This document shows positions 32,421 to 43,620 of a DNA stretch of 64,000 nt, one piece after another. A model generated the notes under the pieces. It was not told the DNA's origin, searched no databases, and was given only the letters and a program-made list of their open reading frames with translations. The position numbers and the translations under genes were made by a program. This stretch comes from Linanthus parryae (Eukaryota; Streptophyta; Magnoliopsida; Ericales; Polemoniaceae): the NCBI GenBank assembly GCA_023055425.1, contig JALGPY010000001.1:143803368-143867367 (forward strand), written 5' to 3'. Position 1 is the stretch's first letter; the number at the start of each line of letters is the position of its first letter.

Positions 32421-33273
32421 TGTGGCATTCAGCATTCTCTGACTTCTAAGTAAAATTGGCGATTCTTCTCTAACTTCTGTTTTCTTTTGTTGTGTGTATC
32501 GCCTAAAAACCAAACTATCCATTGCCTGGTACACTTTTATGATCCGAGATTCAGAAACACTTTGTGGAGCAATACATTAACTGAAATACCTTCAATTCGT
32601 GCAGTTTTATACCCCAGCAATAGAGACACGGGACACCTAAGCTATGCAACACGAGCGCATACAAGTGAACGCAAGTGGTGGATTCAGATAACCACAAGTC
32701 CAACTATATATTATGAACACCACTAGTCAGCAGTTAAACACACAATATGTGATTTCATTTCAATCCATCTCAATACCCACTTTTCAGTTTCACTCATCTA
32801 AGGGATTTGTAGCATTTGAAACCAAAACCAAAACTAAGTACGAAATTATTTCAGTTTGATGCGGATGTTGCTAGTTAGGTGGTTATCAATATGAAAAAAA
32901 AAAAAAAACACATATTGTGTTAATTACAAACACTATAATTTAGTTGTAGAGATATATCTACCAACATGCTTTTGGCCCAGTTTGTGTACAGTATTACAGT
33001 AAAATTATGACATTACATCCTCAAGTAGAAATTTACAGGATCAATAAATAAAAGAACTAATCAAATCTATCGAATAGGGCCATTTTTGACTTCTTAAACT
33101 TTGCTATAGAAGCTCAATCGGGATACTGCTGCAAACTTAATAATATTTTCTGAGGTCAGGTCTTATTCCAGTTACAAGTGCAGCCAAAAGTCATGTCATT
33201 TGGATATGGAAAAAAGTATGCCGAGATTGTGTTTGGAACCAAAAAAATGGTTGTTAGATTGAGTTGAACTTTC
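32421..33273. repeat. Block II non-coding DNA and paralogue 3, left part
   Basis: Matches 14486-14990 and then 15690-15960 of block I, without the MITE insertions. Its last five bases, CTTTC (33269-33273), are the target-site duplication of the copia element that splits paralogue 3. No gene. Confidence 0.75.
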
Positions 33274-33629
33274 TATTAACAGTATGGATCATTGTCAAGC
33301 CCAAAGAGTAGCTGATGGACTCTCCTGCCTGAAGCCGAAAGTTCTCAAGACAAAGCCCATTATAAGTCTTGTCCATTTAGCTGTTATTTCTGTAAACCCT
33401 TAAGGGCATTAGCGTCAGTTTGCAGATTGTACGAACCCTAAGGGTTTCCTACCGTTAGATCTAGGCCGTACACTTCTAGCCGTTGGATCACAGCTATATA
33501 AAGCTGTGTGTTGTATTGCTTCATTAATCAATTAATTTTTGTTCTGGTTCTTTCTTCTTCCGCCTCTCTGTTCTTCGTCTCTCACAAACGAAACCCTAAA
33601 TGGTTCGTTCATGGTATCAGAGCCTTCTC

Positions 33630-34658
33630 ATGGCTCTTGCCAATACCTCTCAGGCCATACAGCCGATCTATCTTCTCTCTAACATACACAATTTACTACC
33701 CTTTAAACTTGATTCTTCCAATTTTGTTTTATGGAAGCATCAGATCTCATCTATTTTTCGCACACATACACTATACGGTTACTTAGATGGTTCTTTTCCT
33801 TGTCCATCTTCCACAATTTTGTCCTCCGATGGTTCTCCGGTGATAAATCCGGCGTTCACTGCCTGGCAACGTCAAGATCAGGCGGTGTTGACTATACTTA
33901 GCGCCACACTGTCCCAAGAAGCTCTTACACTGGTGATTGGTTCACAAACCTCTCGTGAGGCCTGGCTTGTTCTTGAGAGACGCTATGCTTCTCTCACCAG
34001 ATCTAATGTTCTTACCATCAAATCAGAGTTTCATACTCTCAAAAAGGGCTCAGATTTGATTGATCTTTACATGCAGAAGCTCAAAACCATCAGAGATAAG
34101 CTTGCTGTTGCCGGTGTCTACACCGCCGATGAGGATCTGCTCTTATATGCTCTTAATGGCCTCCCACCGGAATACAACTCCTTCCGATCCTCTCTGCGTG
34201 TTCACTCGGCCCCGATCCCCTTTGAAGAACTTCATGTTCTCTTGAAGGCTGAAGAACAGATGCATGCCTCTCAAGCTCCACTTTCCGATCTCCCTCATCC
34301 TACCGCCTTCTACCTCCAGCGTGGTGGCGGCCGTGGCGGCGGTCGAAACCCTCCCGGTCAGCGAGGTGGCGGTCGATTCGGTCACCGAGGTGGTGGCGGT
34401 GGCCGTTCTGATTCTCGAGGAGGTCGTTCGCCTTCCGGGTACGGTTCTGGATTCAACCCTAACTATGGATCTGGATCCGGACTCGGGTCGGGTTATGGAA
34501 ATGGTTTCGGATCTGGAGGTGGATCGGGTTATGGTTCCGGTCGCGGTTCGGGTCGGTTCAATAACCGGGGCAGAGGAGGTTCGGGTCGGTCCAATTCGGG
34601 TCCAGTCACTTGCCAAATTTGCGGGTATGACTCACTCTGCAATGGACTGTTATCATAG
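33630..34658 (+). pseudogene. Copia Gag (plus-strand element)
   Basis: Starts at the ATG at 33630, six bases after the primer site. Copia gag motifs: FKLDSSNFVLWKHQI, the SREAWLVLERRYAS block, LNGLPPEYNSF near residue 170, then a Gly/Arg-rich tail of about 100 residues with GSG and RGG repeats. The zinc knuckle begins (CQIC) and breaks: a one-base shift at about 34625 throws the frame and the protein stops at 34658. The other half of the knuckle (HSAMDC) opens the next frame. Without the shift gag and pol would be one frame, as in most copia elements. Confidence 0.9.
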
Positions 34659-35793
34659 AATGGACTACGCTTATCAAGGAAAACATCCGCCCGAACATCT
34701 CTCTGCAATGGCTGCTTCTACTTCTTCGGCACAACAACCCACTTCTGATCTTTGGCTCACCGACACCGGCGCATCTAACCATATGACAGCATACTTCAAC
34801 AATCTCTCTCTCACTGAACCATACAAAGGCACTAATTCAGTCACCGTCGGTAACGGTTCTTCTCTTCCCATTCACCACTCTGGTACTGCCTTTCTCTCAA
34901 CTGCAAATTGTTCTTACACTTTATCTAATGCACTACATGTTCCTAGTCTTTCTGTCAACTTGCTTTCTGTGCATAAATTTTGCTCTGAACATAACGCTAG
35001 ATTTATATTTGATAGAGATTACTTTTATGTTCAGGACAAATCTACGGGTCAAATCCTTTTTCAGGGACCCAGTAAAAATGGCCTCTATCCCCTATCTTCT
35101 GTGTCTTCTTCGTGCAGTCCACAAGCCTTTTTAGGTCAACGAGTTAAATCACATTTGTGGCACTCCAGACTGGGACATCCTTCAGACTCTGTTTTATGTA
35201 AATGCGTTAAATGTCTTTCTTCCTCTGTTAAATTATCTGCCAATCATACTGATACCTTATGTGAATCCTGTTTAGCTGGTAAGATGACAAGATTGCCTTA
35301 TAATGTGTCTAAATCTCATGTTACTGCACCTCTTCATCTTCTACATAGTGATGTATGGGGACCTGCTTCAACACTTTCTTATGATGGCTTCAAATATTAT
35401 GTTCTCTTTATTGATGATTTGTCTAGGTTTACATGGCTTTTTCCCTTAAAACTGAAATCTGAAGTTTCATCCACTTTTGCTACATTTAAGTTATTTGTTG
35501 AGAAATTACTTGGCTATTCTATTAAAATTTTACGCTCAGATGGTGGTGGTGAATTTATAGCTTATACCTTTCAAATTTTTTTGCAAGAACATGGTATTCA
35601 ACATCAAAAATCCTGTCCCTATACACCCCAACAAAATGGGGTGGCTGAAAGAAAACATAGGCATATTATTGAAACTGCAGTTACTTTGTTACATACAGCT
35701 TCTCTTCCTAAAAAGTTTTGGTATCATACAGTAGCTACAGCTGTTTATTTGATTAATCGCATGCCAAGTTCAAATACTAATAACACCTTATGA
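34626..35793 (+). pseudogene. Copia protease and integrase core
   Basis: Follows gag in another frame. The protease has the intact active site LWLTDTGASNHMT; the pre-integrase zinc region reads HLWHSRLGHPSDSVLCKC; the integrase core has HSDVWGP, RSDGGGEF and QQNGVAERKH with all three acidic residues. The reading stops at 35793 at a one-base frameshift near 35785; the next block (YELLFKTKPDYNQ) continues in another frame. Confidence 0.9.
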
Positions 35794-36568
35794 ACTATTA
35801 TTCAAAACAAAACCAGATTATAATCAATTAAAAGTCTCTGGTTGCTGTTGTTATCCTAGGTTAACTCATTACAATCAATCTAAACTTGATCATAAAACTA
35901 AGAAATTCACTTTACTGGGTTATGCTTCTGGTTATAAGGGTTATCTCTGCTATGATGCTCAATTACACAAATTTTATATCAGTAGAGATGTACTCTTTGA
36001 TGAATTTTCATTTCCTTTTGCTACAACCTCTTCACCACTCTCACATGACAATATTTCTGTTTCAGGTTCCACCACTGTCCCTTCGGCATCAACCCAGGTT
36101 CCACCTGGGTCCTTATCTGGTTTCATACCAGATACACACTTATCTGAGGGAGAAGATCCTATGCAGCCAGCTGCAAAGAGGAGAACTGTTGTTCCCAGTC
36201 CAGGTGGCACACCATTAACAGATACTACACACTCTCTTTCAGATACTACACCTGCTGCTACTGGCTCTGGTGCACAGCCATCCTCTCTCAGTTCTGGAAT
36301 GGCAAATACAGGTGACCCTATGATGATTCCCCCCTCCCCCTCCTATCATCACTTCAACTCACCCAATGCAAACTCGCAGCAAATCTGGTATAAGTAAAAG
36401 AAAGTTGGTGTATTATGCTTCTCCAAACTCTCCTCTTGGTTTTTCTGCTTCTACTTCTCCTGTTTTTCTGCTTCTATTGGGTTTTCTGCAATTTCACAAA
36501 CACACACTACACAAATTGATCCTACTTGTTTTACAGAGGCTGTCAAATTTCCTCACTGGCGCCAAGCA
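35794..36568 (+). pseudogene. Copia integrase tail and linker, frameshifted
   Basis: No single long frame. Short pieces in different frames give the end of integrase, a Ser/Thr/Pro-rich linker (around 36050-36330), then MQTRSKSGI at about 36366, the motif that usually opens the stretch before copia RT. At least two frameshifts lie here (about 36330-36370 and 36430-36540). Confidence 0.75.
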
Positions 36569-38051
36569 ATGGCTACTGAGGTTGACAGCCTCTCACAGCA
36601 ACACACGTGGACTTTGGTACCACCTCCTCTACAGGCAAACATTATAGGCAAAAAATGGGTGTTTCGCACCAAATTTAACCCAGATGGCACAACTTCTAGC
36701 TACAAAGCTCGTTTGGTTGCCAAGGGGTTTCACCAAACACATGGCTTAGACTATGACGAAACTTTTAGTCCCTTTGTCAAACACGCTACTGTCCGTACTA
36801 TTTTAGCCTTAGCTGCTACTTTCAATTGGCCACTTCAGCAGTTAGACGTGAAAAATGCTTTTTTACACGGTTACTTGCGTGAAACTGTGTATATGAAGCA
36901 GCCTACTGGGTTTATTAGCACCCAATTTCCTAAACACGTTTGCCTACTCCACAAGTCCATATATGGGCTGAAACAGGCCCCACGGGCCTGGTTTGAGCGC
37001 TTCACATCTTATTTATTATCTCTGGGTTTTGTTGCATCATTTGCTGACTGCTCTCTTTTTATTCGTCATCACAATAATCGCTTAACTTTATTATTACTGT
37101 ATGTTGACGATATTATTGTGACTGGTAATGATTCATCTTACATTTCTGATTTGCTGCACAAATTGAGTACTGAATTTCAAATGACAAACTTGGGCCCCTT
37201 AACATATTTTTTGGGCCTTCAAATCAAACGAACATCTCTTGGTATTTCAATTACACAAGAAAAATATATCTCTGATCTACCTCAACGTTTTAATATGTCA
37301 CATTGTAAGTCAAGTTCTACTCCTCTAGCTGGGGGTATTAAGTACCATATTCATCAAGGTACTGCTCTTCCTGACCCAACTGTCTATAGACAGTTATTGG
37401 GTGCGTTACAATATTTAACTTTTACGCGTCATGACATTGCATTTGCCGTAAACCACCTTTGCTAGTTTATGCATGCCCCAACTGACATTCATCTTAGCGG
37501 AGCAAAAACGTGTTTTACGATATCTTCAAGGCACCAAAACATTGACCCTCTTTTATCAAAAGGGTCATTTACCACTTCAAATCTTTTTTGACGCTGATTG
37601 GGCCGGTGACCCATCAGACCGTCGGAGCACAACTGGGCTTGTGGTTTTTCTGGGCCCAAAGCCAGTCCACTGGACTGCTAAAAAGCAGTCCACCGTTTCT
37701 CGGTCATCAACCGAAGCTGAATACCGTGCTTTGGCAACGGCTGCTGCTGACTTGTCTTGGTTTCGCCAAATTTTTCATGATCTTCACATTTACTTACCTC
37801 ATCCTCCTTTATTATACACAGACAATATTTCTGCAATTGCTCTAACTAGTAATCCTATTTTTCACGCACGTACGAAACATATTGAAATAAACTACCATTA
37901 CGTGCGTGAACAAGCTATTCTCAAACATCTAACTATTTCTTATCTTTCCAGTGCAGATCAAGTAGCTGATGTTTTCACCAAGTCTCTTCAACCAACTCAA
38001 TTCAAACCTTTCGCGATAAACTGCTGGTTCAACATCCACCAACAGTTTAAG
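36569..38051 (+). pseudogene. Copia reverse transcriptase and RNase H
   Basis: RT is open to 37465: WVFRTKFNPDGTTSSYKAR, LDVKNAFLHGYLRETVYM, YGLKQAPRAWFERFT and catalytic YVDDIIVTG. A TAG at 37463-37465 ends the frame after NHLC. The next frame, from 37473, shows a small frameshift (about 37500) and then RNase H: DADWAGD, RSSTEAEYRALA, HARTKHIEINYHYV and DVFTKSL. So RT and RNase H are each recognisable and complete, but not in one frame. Confidence 0.9.
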
Positions 38052-38395
38052 GGGCCGTATTAACAGTATGGATCATTGTCAAGCCCAAAGAGTAGCTGAT
38101 GGACTCTCCTGCCTGAAGCCCAAAGTTCTCAAGACAAAGCCCATTATAAGTCTTGTCCATTTAGCTGTTATTTCTGTAAACCCTTAAGGGCATTAGCGTC
38201 AGTTTGCAGATTGTACAAACCATAAGGGTTTCCTACCGTTAGATCTAGGCCGTACACTTCTAGCCGTTGGATCACAGCCATATAAAGCTGTGTGTTGTAT
38301 TGCTTCATTAATCAATTAATTTTTTTTCTGGTTCTTTCTTCTTCCGCCTCTCTGTTCTTCGTCTCTCACAAACGAAACCCTAAAGGGTTCGTTCA

Positions 38396-38746
38396 CTTTC
38401 AAACTAGTAAGTTGGAGGTGCAGCCTGCTCTGTCAAGCCAGGCTCATCCTAAGGACTACTGAAGTTACAAACCAACGTTACTTAGCTAGGCAAGCTGACA
38501 TGTTGAACATGAACATATTTATTTACATTTTTTTATTTTTTCCCTGACCATAAGGGATAAAATGTGTACTTTTATTAACTGCATGTTTGGAAACAATTCT
38601 AATCTTAAACTAGAATGAAGTGTCCTGAAAACCCTAATGTCGTCTGGTATGACCATTTTTAAGATAGATTGAAATTCTTTCTGAAATTATTCTGAAAAAG
38701 TTATTTTGAAATTTAAATATACGAATTTTATAACATTAAAGCATGT
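38396..38746. repeat. Block II paralogue 3, right part
   Basis: Continues the sequence interrupted at 33273 and matches 15945-16240. No gene. Confidence 0.75.
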
Positions 38747-39920
38747 CATACCCTATAACCAACCTCCAATTTTTTTGCTACGTTTATCACTATGGCTACT
38801 TTTGGACTACTTTATGTGTTTATTAGAAAGTAATTGTTAGAGTTTATCTAATGCGATAGCTATTTTAGACACTATCAAATCTCCACACTAACACACACAA
38901 ATACGCGAAGTAAAAACACAACACAATTTCATTCTTCTTTTGATTGATTGATTGATTGATTAAAATAATGAAATACAATGGTTCATACCCTATAACCTCC
39001 ATTTTTTTTTGCTAATTTTATCACTATGGCTACTTTTGGACTACTTTATGTGTTTATTAGAAAGTAATTGTTAGATTTACTTAAAGCGATATCTATATGA
39101 GACACTATCAAATCTCCACACTAACACACAAAAATACGCGAAGTAAAAACACGACACAATTTCATTCTTCTTTGGATTGATTGATTGATTAAAATAATGA
39201 AACTACAATGGTTCATACCCTATAACCTCCAATGTTTTTGGTAAGTTTATCACTATGGCTACTTTTGGACTACTTTATGTGTTTATTAGAAAGTAATTGT
39301 TAGAGTTTACCTAATGCGATAACTATTTGAGACACTATCAAATTTCCACACTAACACACACAAATACGTGAAGTAAAAACACGACACAATTTCATTCTTC
39401 TTTTGATTGATTGATTGATTAAAATAATTAAACTACAATGGTTCATACCCTATAAACTCCAAATTTTTTGTGCTAAGTTTATCACTATGGCTATTTTTGG
39501 ACCACTTTTTATGTGTTTATCAGAAAGTAATTGTTAGGATTTACCTAATGCGATAGCTATTTGAGACACTATCGAATCTCCACACTAACACACACAAATA
39601 CGCGAAGTAAAAACACGACACAATTTCATGCTTCTTTTGATTGATTGATTGATTAAAATAATGAAACTACAATGGTTCATACCCTATAACCTCCATTTTT
39701 TATGTACTTTTTTTTTTCTAAGTTTATCACTATGGCTATTTTTGGATTACTTTATGTGTTTATAAGAAAGTAATTGTTAGGATTTACCTAATGCGATAGC
39801 TATTTGAGACACTATCAAATCTCCACACTAACACACATAAATACGCGAAGTAAAAACACGACACAATTTCATTCTTCTTTCGATTGATTGATTGATTAAA
39901 ATAATGAAACTACAATGGTT
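38747..39920. repeat. Five-copy tandem array of a host/LTR junction
   Basis: Monomers at 38747-38983, 38984-39213, 39214-39443, 39444-39677 and 39678-39920 (237, 230, 230, 234 and 243 bp). Each starts CATACCCTATAA, has about 95 bp of block DNA up to AAAGTAAT, then about 145 bp of a gypsy LTR from TGTTAG to ACAATGGTT. Only the last monomer continues into the full LTR (39775-40113). Each monomer thus contains an LTR insertion junction. A (TTGA)n run inside varies from three to five copies. There is no gene in it. Confidence 0.9.
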
Positions 39921-40278
39921 TAAATAGACAAATATTAGCCCTAGACTTAGACGGCTTGACGGTCCCGGGAAAGAATCGACAAGAAAATCCGGTTCGACTA
40001 AATAATAAAATAACATAATTACCTAATAATATAAATAAACTAACAATTAACTATTAATTAAGAAAATAAATAAAGCAAGCAAACTATGAGACTAATATGG
40101 TTGACCCATATCAACTCCCCCGCGATTGACAATCACCCAGGGGCGGAGCGATGTAGGGGCCTGGGGGGGCACGTGCCCCCCCCTAAAATTTTCCGAAAAC
40201 ACTAGAGAATCCTTAATTTATAAAGAAAAATTAACCCAATCTCTATACAAATATTAAAGTGCCCCCCTTCAACATGAA

Positions 40279-40354
40279 GGCTCCTCTAGCGCAGTTGGTA
40301 AAACTCTCGCTTCAACACCAAGTAGATGGGGGGTTCGAGTCTCTCACGGCGCGC
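40279..40354 (+). pseudogene. tRNA-like sequence 1 in the hAT MITE
   Basis: About 76 bp: an A box TAGCGCAGTTGG at 40287-40298, a B box GGTTCGAGTC at about 40332-40341, and T runs right after (40355-40358 and 40363-40371) as a polymerase III terminator. The ends do not form a good acceptor stem by eye, and I could not assign an anticodon, so it is a tRNA relic or a tRNA-derived promoter module and not a working tRNA. Confidence 0.6.
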
Positions 40355-40399
40355 TTTTAAATTTTTTTTTCTACAAAAATTGAAAAACGTAGTAGATAG

Positions 40400-40473
40400 A
40401 ACGCCCTTGGGGCGATTCGAACCCTTGCAGCCGAAGTTGATAGGACAGAGTTTTACCAACTGAACCAGAAAGC
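40400..40473 (-). pseudogene. tRNA-like sequence 2 in the hAT MITE, inverted
   Basis: On the minus strand: A box TGGTTCAGTTGG and B box GGTTCGAATC, about 74 bp from 40473 to 40400. The segment CAGTTGGTAAAACTC is identical to that of sequence 1, so the two are copies in opposite orientation, about 45 bp apart. Acceptor pairing is also poor. Confidence 0.6.
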
Positions 40474-41771
40474 TTTATGTGAAGCTTTGATATTTAATTG
40501 AATTAAATTTAGAATGACAGTACAGATTAATTGTGCCCCCCCTTCGGTCAAATCCTAGCTCCGCCACTGCAATCACCTGGTGAATGTTTTGAAAATCTTC
40601 TAGACGTCTCAAAATTTCCTGTAGACTTTTGCTAGGAACAAATGGACAGATGACGAGCTTTGAAACAGCGCTTTGGTAGTCAATCCGGAAAATTAGAGGT
40701 CAGAAACGGACTCGGGAGATCGAAAAATCCTAGGAAAGAGTTTCGGGCTTAAAAAATTGGAGCCGCGCCTCAAAAAAGAGCCAAATGTGGGTTGGTGGCT
40801 CACTTTTAACCGAGGTGGAGCCAACGGCTTGGTTGGAGCCGTTCGGAAGCCGATAGGGAGTCACATATGGTTGAAGTGAACGGACAACCTTGCGGCTAAA
40901 ACGAGCCGACCGCGAGCCATGATCAGCCCGATGGCTGGATCGAGCCGGAACGAAGCGAGTGTCTCCATAGCGGCTAAACTGAGCCGAATACCAGGGTGTT
41001 TTGGTTGCGACGACGCAAAGGAAGTGCTTTCTTTGGTCGTCTGGGTTTGATGGTGGCTGGTACCGGCCGTTCGGTGGGTCGTCAGGAAATTGCTCCAATT
41101 GCTCAACTCCGTTGTTGCCAAATCCTCCTGGGACAAGCACGCCATATGAATCCTTCAGCAAGTCCCAAGTAGCTTTATGAGCATCTGGATTCTCTTTCAA
41201 AGTTGCATCCACCAGATCGGTTGACATAATGAATCAATGAAAAGTTTCCTGTTACACGCCACAGATGCGTGCAAAGGAAACTTGTCTAATTTGTTCCCAA
41301 GATCGCGGATTTGGGTCTCTAAATGTTCAAGTGCAGCAAGAAATCATTCGCCGAGAGTTGCGGAAATTATTTATTCGTTTTTCATTCAGGAATCGAATTC
41401 ACCAATAGAGTGGTGATAATGAAATCCCCGATTGACAAGGTTTACCTAACGCGATAGCTCGAGACGCTATCGAATCTCCATAAGAAGACACACGAATACG
41501 AAAGTAAAAACATGACACAATTAATTCTTCTGCTGATTGATTGAATAAAATAATGAAACTTGAATAGTTTAAGGGGATGGAGAAATACTAACCCTAGACA
41601 TGGATGGTTTGACCTAACGCGCACGCGAAAGCACCGACAAAAAAAACTCAGTTCGACTAAATAGTTAAACAATATAATTAATTAATAAAAAAATAAACTA
41701 ACTGTTAACTATAAATTAAGTAAAAAAATAAATAATGCTAATGACGAGACCAATATGGTTGACCCGTATCA

Positions 41772-42236
41772 GTATGGCTTCGAACAATTAAAGAAGAGCA
41801 ATGCACTAATGATTTCGTGTTTCATCAAGCCTTCTAACCCCTTCAGTAACAGAACGTGAGATCCGAGTATCATCCTTCAAGTTAATCACGAAAGCGGGTG
41901 AAAATAATAATGCATCTGTCGTCTTTCATTTGAACCAGGCATTGTCATTGGCGGAATCTCGAAATCTAACTCCGAATAGACTGCTCCACCTGAATCGCGA
42001 AAACCCTAGTTTTGAGTTCCACCAAAACGTGAAACCCTAGTTCTCGCCTCAACTCAGATCTTGAAACACAGACTTTGATACTAGTTTGTTATGACCTGAG
42101 GGTATTTGAGCAAGAACGATAAAACGAAAACAAGAACAAGACAGAAATTAACGTTGGTCTCTAACGAATCCACTAACGGATTCACTAGCTACCTTCACGC
42201 TCAGAACCCGATATTTTATTGAGAGAGAACCCGATA
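41772..42236 (-). mobile_element. Copia LTR and primer-site remnant, copy 3
   Basis: Same layout as 17548-18065 and 19755-20300. The primer-site complement is at about 42073-42086 (GATACTAGTT), then TGTTATGACC and about 150 bp of LTR, cut at 42236. The sequence then jumps to the part matching 21055, so a deletion removed the rest of the LTR and the RNase H fossil seen in block I. Confidence 0.65.
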
Positions 42237-43620
42237 TGTTTCATATTGGATGTAGCTAAAAAATGTTTATGTTAATGGTACTTTGGGCATGTTGTAAAAT
42301 ATAGAAAATACCTCAAGTAAAATGATACTTTTGCTGGTTAAATAATGATACAGGTGCTACGCTCTTTATAATAGTAGAAATATATGATATATCTACCAAT
42401 ATTCTTTGGGCCTAATTTGTACAAATTATGACATTGCATCCTCAAGTAGAATTCTACAGGATCAATAAATAATGAACAAATCAAATCTATCGAATAAGAA
42501 AGAACAAGCAATGGGCTATTTGTGACTTTTTTTTTGGTTAGAAGCTCAATTGGGACGCTGCTGCTAATATCCTCATGGCAAATTAAAAATCTTTTCTTAG
42601 GTCCTGTCTTATTCAGCTAGCAAATGCAGCAAAAAACCATAAAGAATATGCCGATCCTGATGGAAAACTTGAAAATCTTTTCTTAAGTCCTGTCTTACTC
42701 AGCTTGCAAATGCAGCAAAATCCATAAAGTATATGCCGAGACCGTGTTTGGGACAAAAATGGTTGTTTGATTGGAGTCGAGTGACTAACTAGGTTATGGA
42801 TATGCCGAGACCGTGTTTGGGACAAAAATGGTTGTTTGATTGGAGTCGAGTGACTAACTAGGTTATGGACCACGGAAGCCTGCTCTAAGCCAGCATCGGC
42901 CAGGCCAGGAGACGTTGACGTTCAAACACACCCGACACGTGAAGGGACCAAGCCCAAACTCACTTTAATGCCCTTACTCAAGTTACAAGCTAACGTTACT
43001 TAGCTCGGCAAACTGAAGTGTTGAACACAAATACATTTATTGAGATTTTTATTTTTGCCCTGACCATGTGGGATAAAATGTGAACATTGATTAATTGCAT
43101 GTTTGGAAATAATTCTAATCGTAATTATCTTAAACCAGAATGAAGAGTCCTGAAAACTCTAATGTCGTCTGGTATGACAGTTTTAAAGAAAGATTAAAAT
43201 TCTTCCTGCAATTATTCTAAGCAAAGGTCTTTTGAAATTTTAAATAAACAAATTCTCTAACATTAATGCAGGTCAAACCCTAAGACCTCCCGAATTTTTC
43301 ACTAATTTCAAGTTTCAGCTAGGTTGATCACTATGGCTACTTTTTGGACTACTTTCTGTCTTTAGGAGAAAGTAATTGACATTGAAATGGTGGTTCGAAC
43401 AATTTAAGAAGAGAAATGTACTAATGATTTCGTGCTTCATCAAGCCTTCTAACACCTTCAGTAAAAGGACGTGAGTCCCGATCATCATCCTTCATTTTAA
43501 TCAGGAAAACGGGTGAAAATAATAATGCGCCTGTCACGACAACATATTTCGTCCTCCACAAGAGAACCATTAGCAAGATCAACACACTTATTCGACAGAT
43601 TACCACCTTATTGTAGAAAT
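42237..43620. repeat. Block II right end, paralogue 4
   Basis: Matches 21055-21180 and then 22010-23400 of block I, without its two TIR elements. Two tandem duplications lie in it: about 85 bp (42584-42740) and a perfect 69-bp one (42732-42800, 42801-42869). No gene. Confidence 0.75.

Larger units (their letters stand above)
33274..38395 (+). mobile_element. Full-length copia element with TA...CA ends (5.12 kb)
   Basis: LTRs 33274-33611 and 38058-38395, both 338 bp, with six differences counted by eye (about 1.8 percent). Perfect target-site duplication CTTTC (33269-33273, 38396-38400); the block I site near 15945 is empty. The primer site TGGTATCAGAGCC starts at 33612 and the tract AAGGGGCCG precedes the 3' LTR. 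Both LTRs start TATTAAC, not TG. A TATATAA box lies at about 33495. Gag and pol domains are in copia order but with at least five frameshifts and one stop. It is the youngest-looking full-length element here. Confidence 0.95.
40138..40569. mobile_element. hAT-type MITE with two inverted tRNA-like sequences
   Basis: 432 bp with ends CAGGGGCGGAGC (40138) and, from the right, CAGTGGCGGAGC, 11 of 12 matching. Perfect 8-bp target-site duplication CAATCACC (40130-40137, 40570-40577). The block I copy has the empty site at about 18358. Subterminal C-rich runs (40175-40184 and 40535-40541) pair with opposing G. The middle holds the two tRNA-like sequences. No transposase. Confidence 0.85.
39775..41771 (-). 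mobile_element. Gypsy deletion derivative, block II copy (2.0 kb)
   Basis: LTRs 41771-41433 and 40113-39775, both 339 bp, starting TGATACGG-like and ending CTAACA or TTGTCA on the minus strand. GTAAT precedes the left end; GTATG follows the right end, a partly eroded duplication. The interior (40114-41432, minus) is about 0.9 kb without the hAT element and has a 165-codon frame (41227-40730) starting DATLKENPDAHKATWDLLKD, not assigned to a known Gag domain. No protease or pol. It matches 18066-19754. Confidence 0.75.

Noticed and set aside
34143..34616. 157-codon Thr/Arg-rich ORF, minus strand
   Set aside because: Antisense shadow of the Gly/Arg-rich Gag tail.
40279..40354. Functional tRNA gene
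   Set aside because: A and B boxes fit, but no good acceptor stem and no assignable anticodon.
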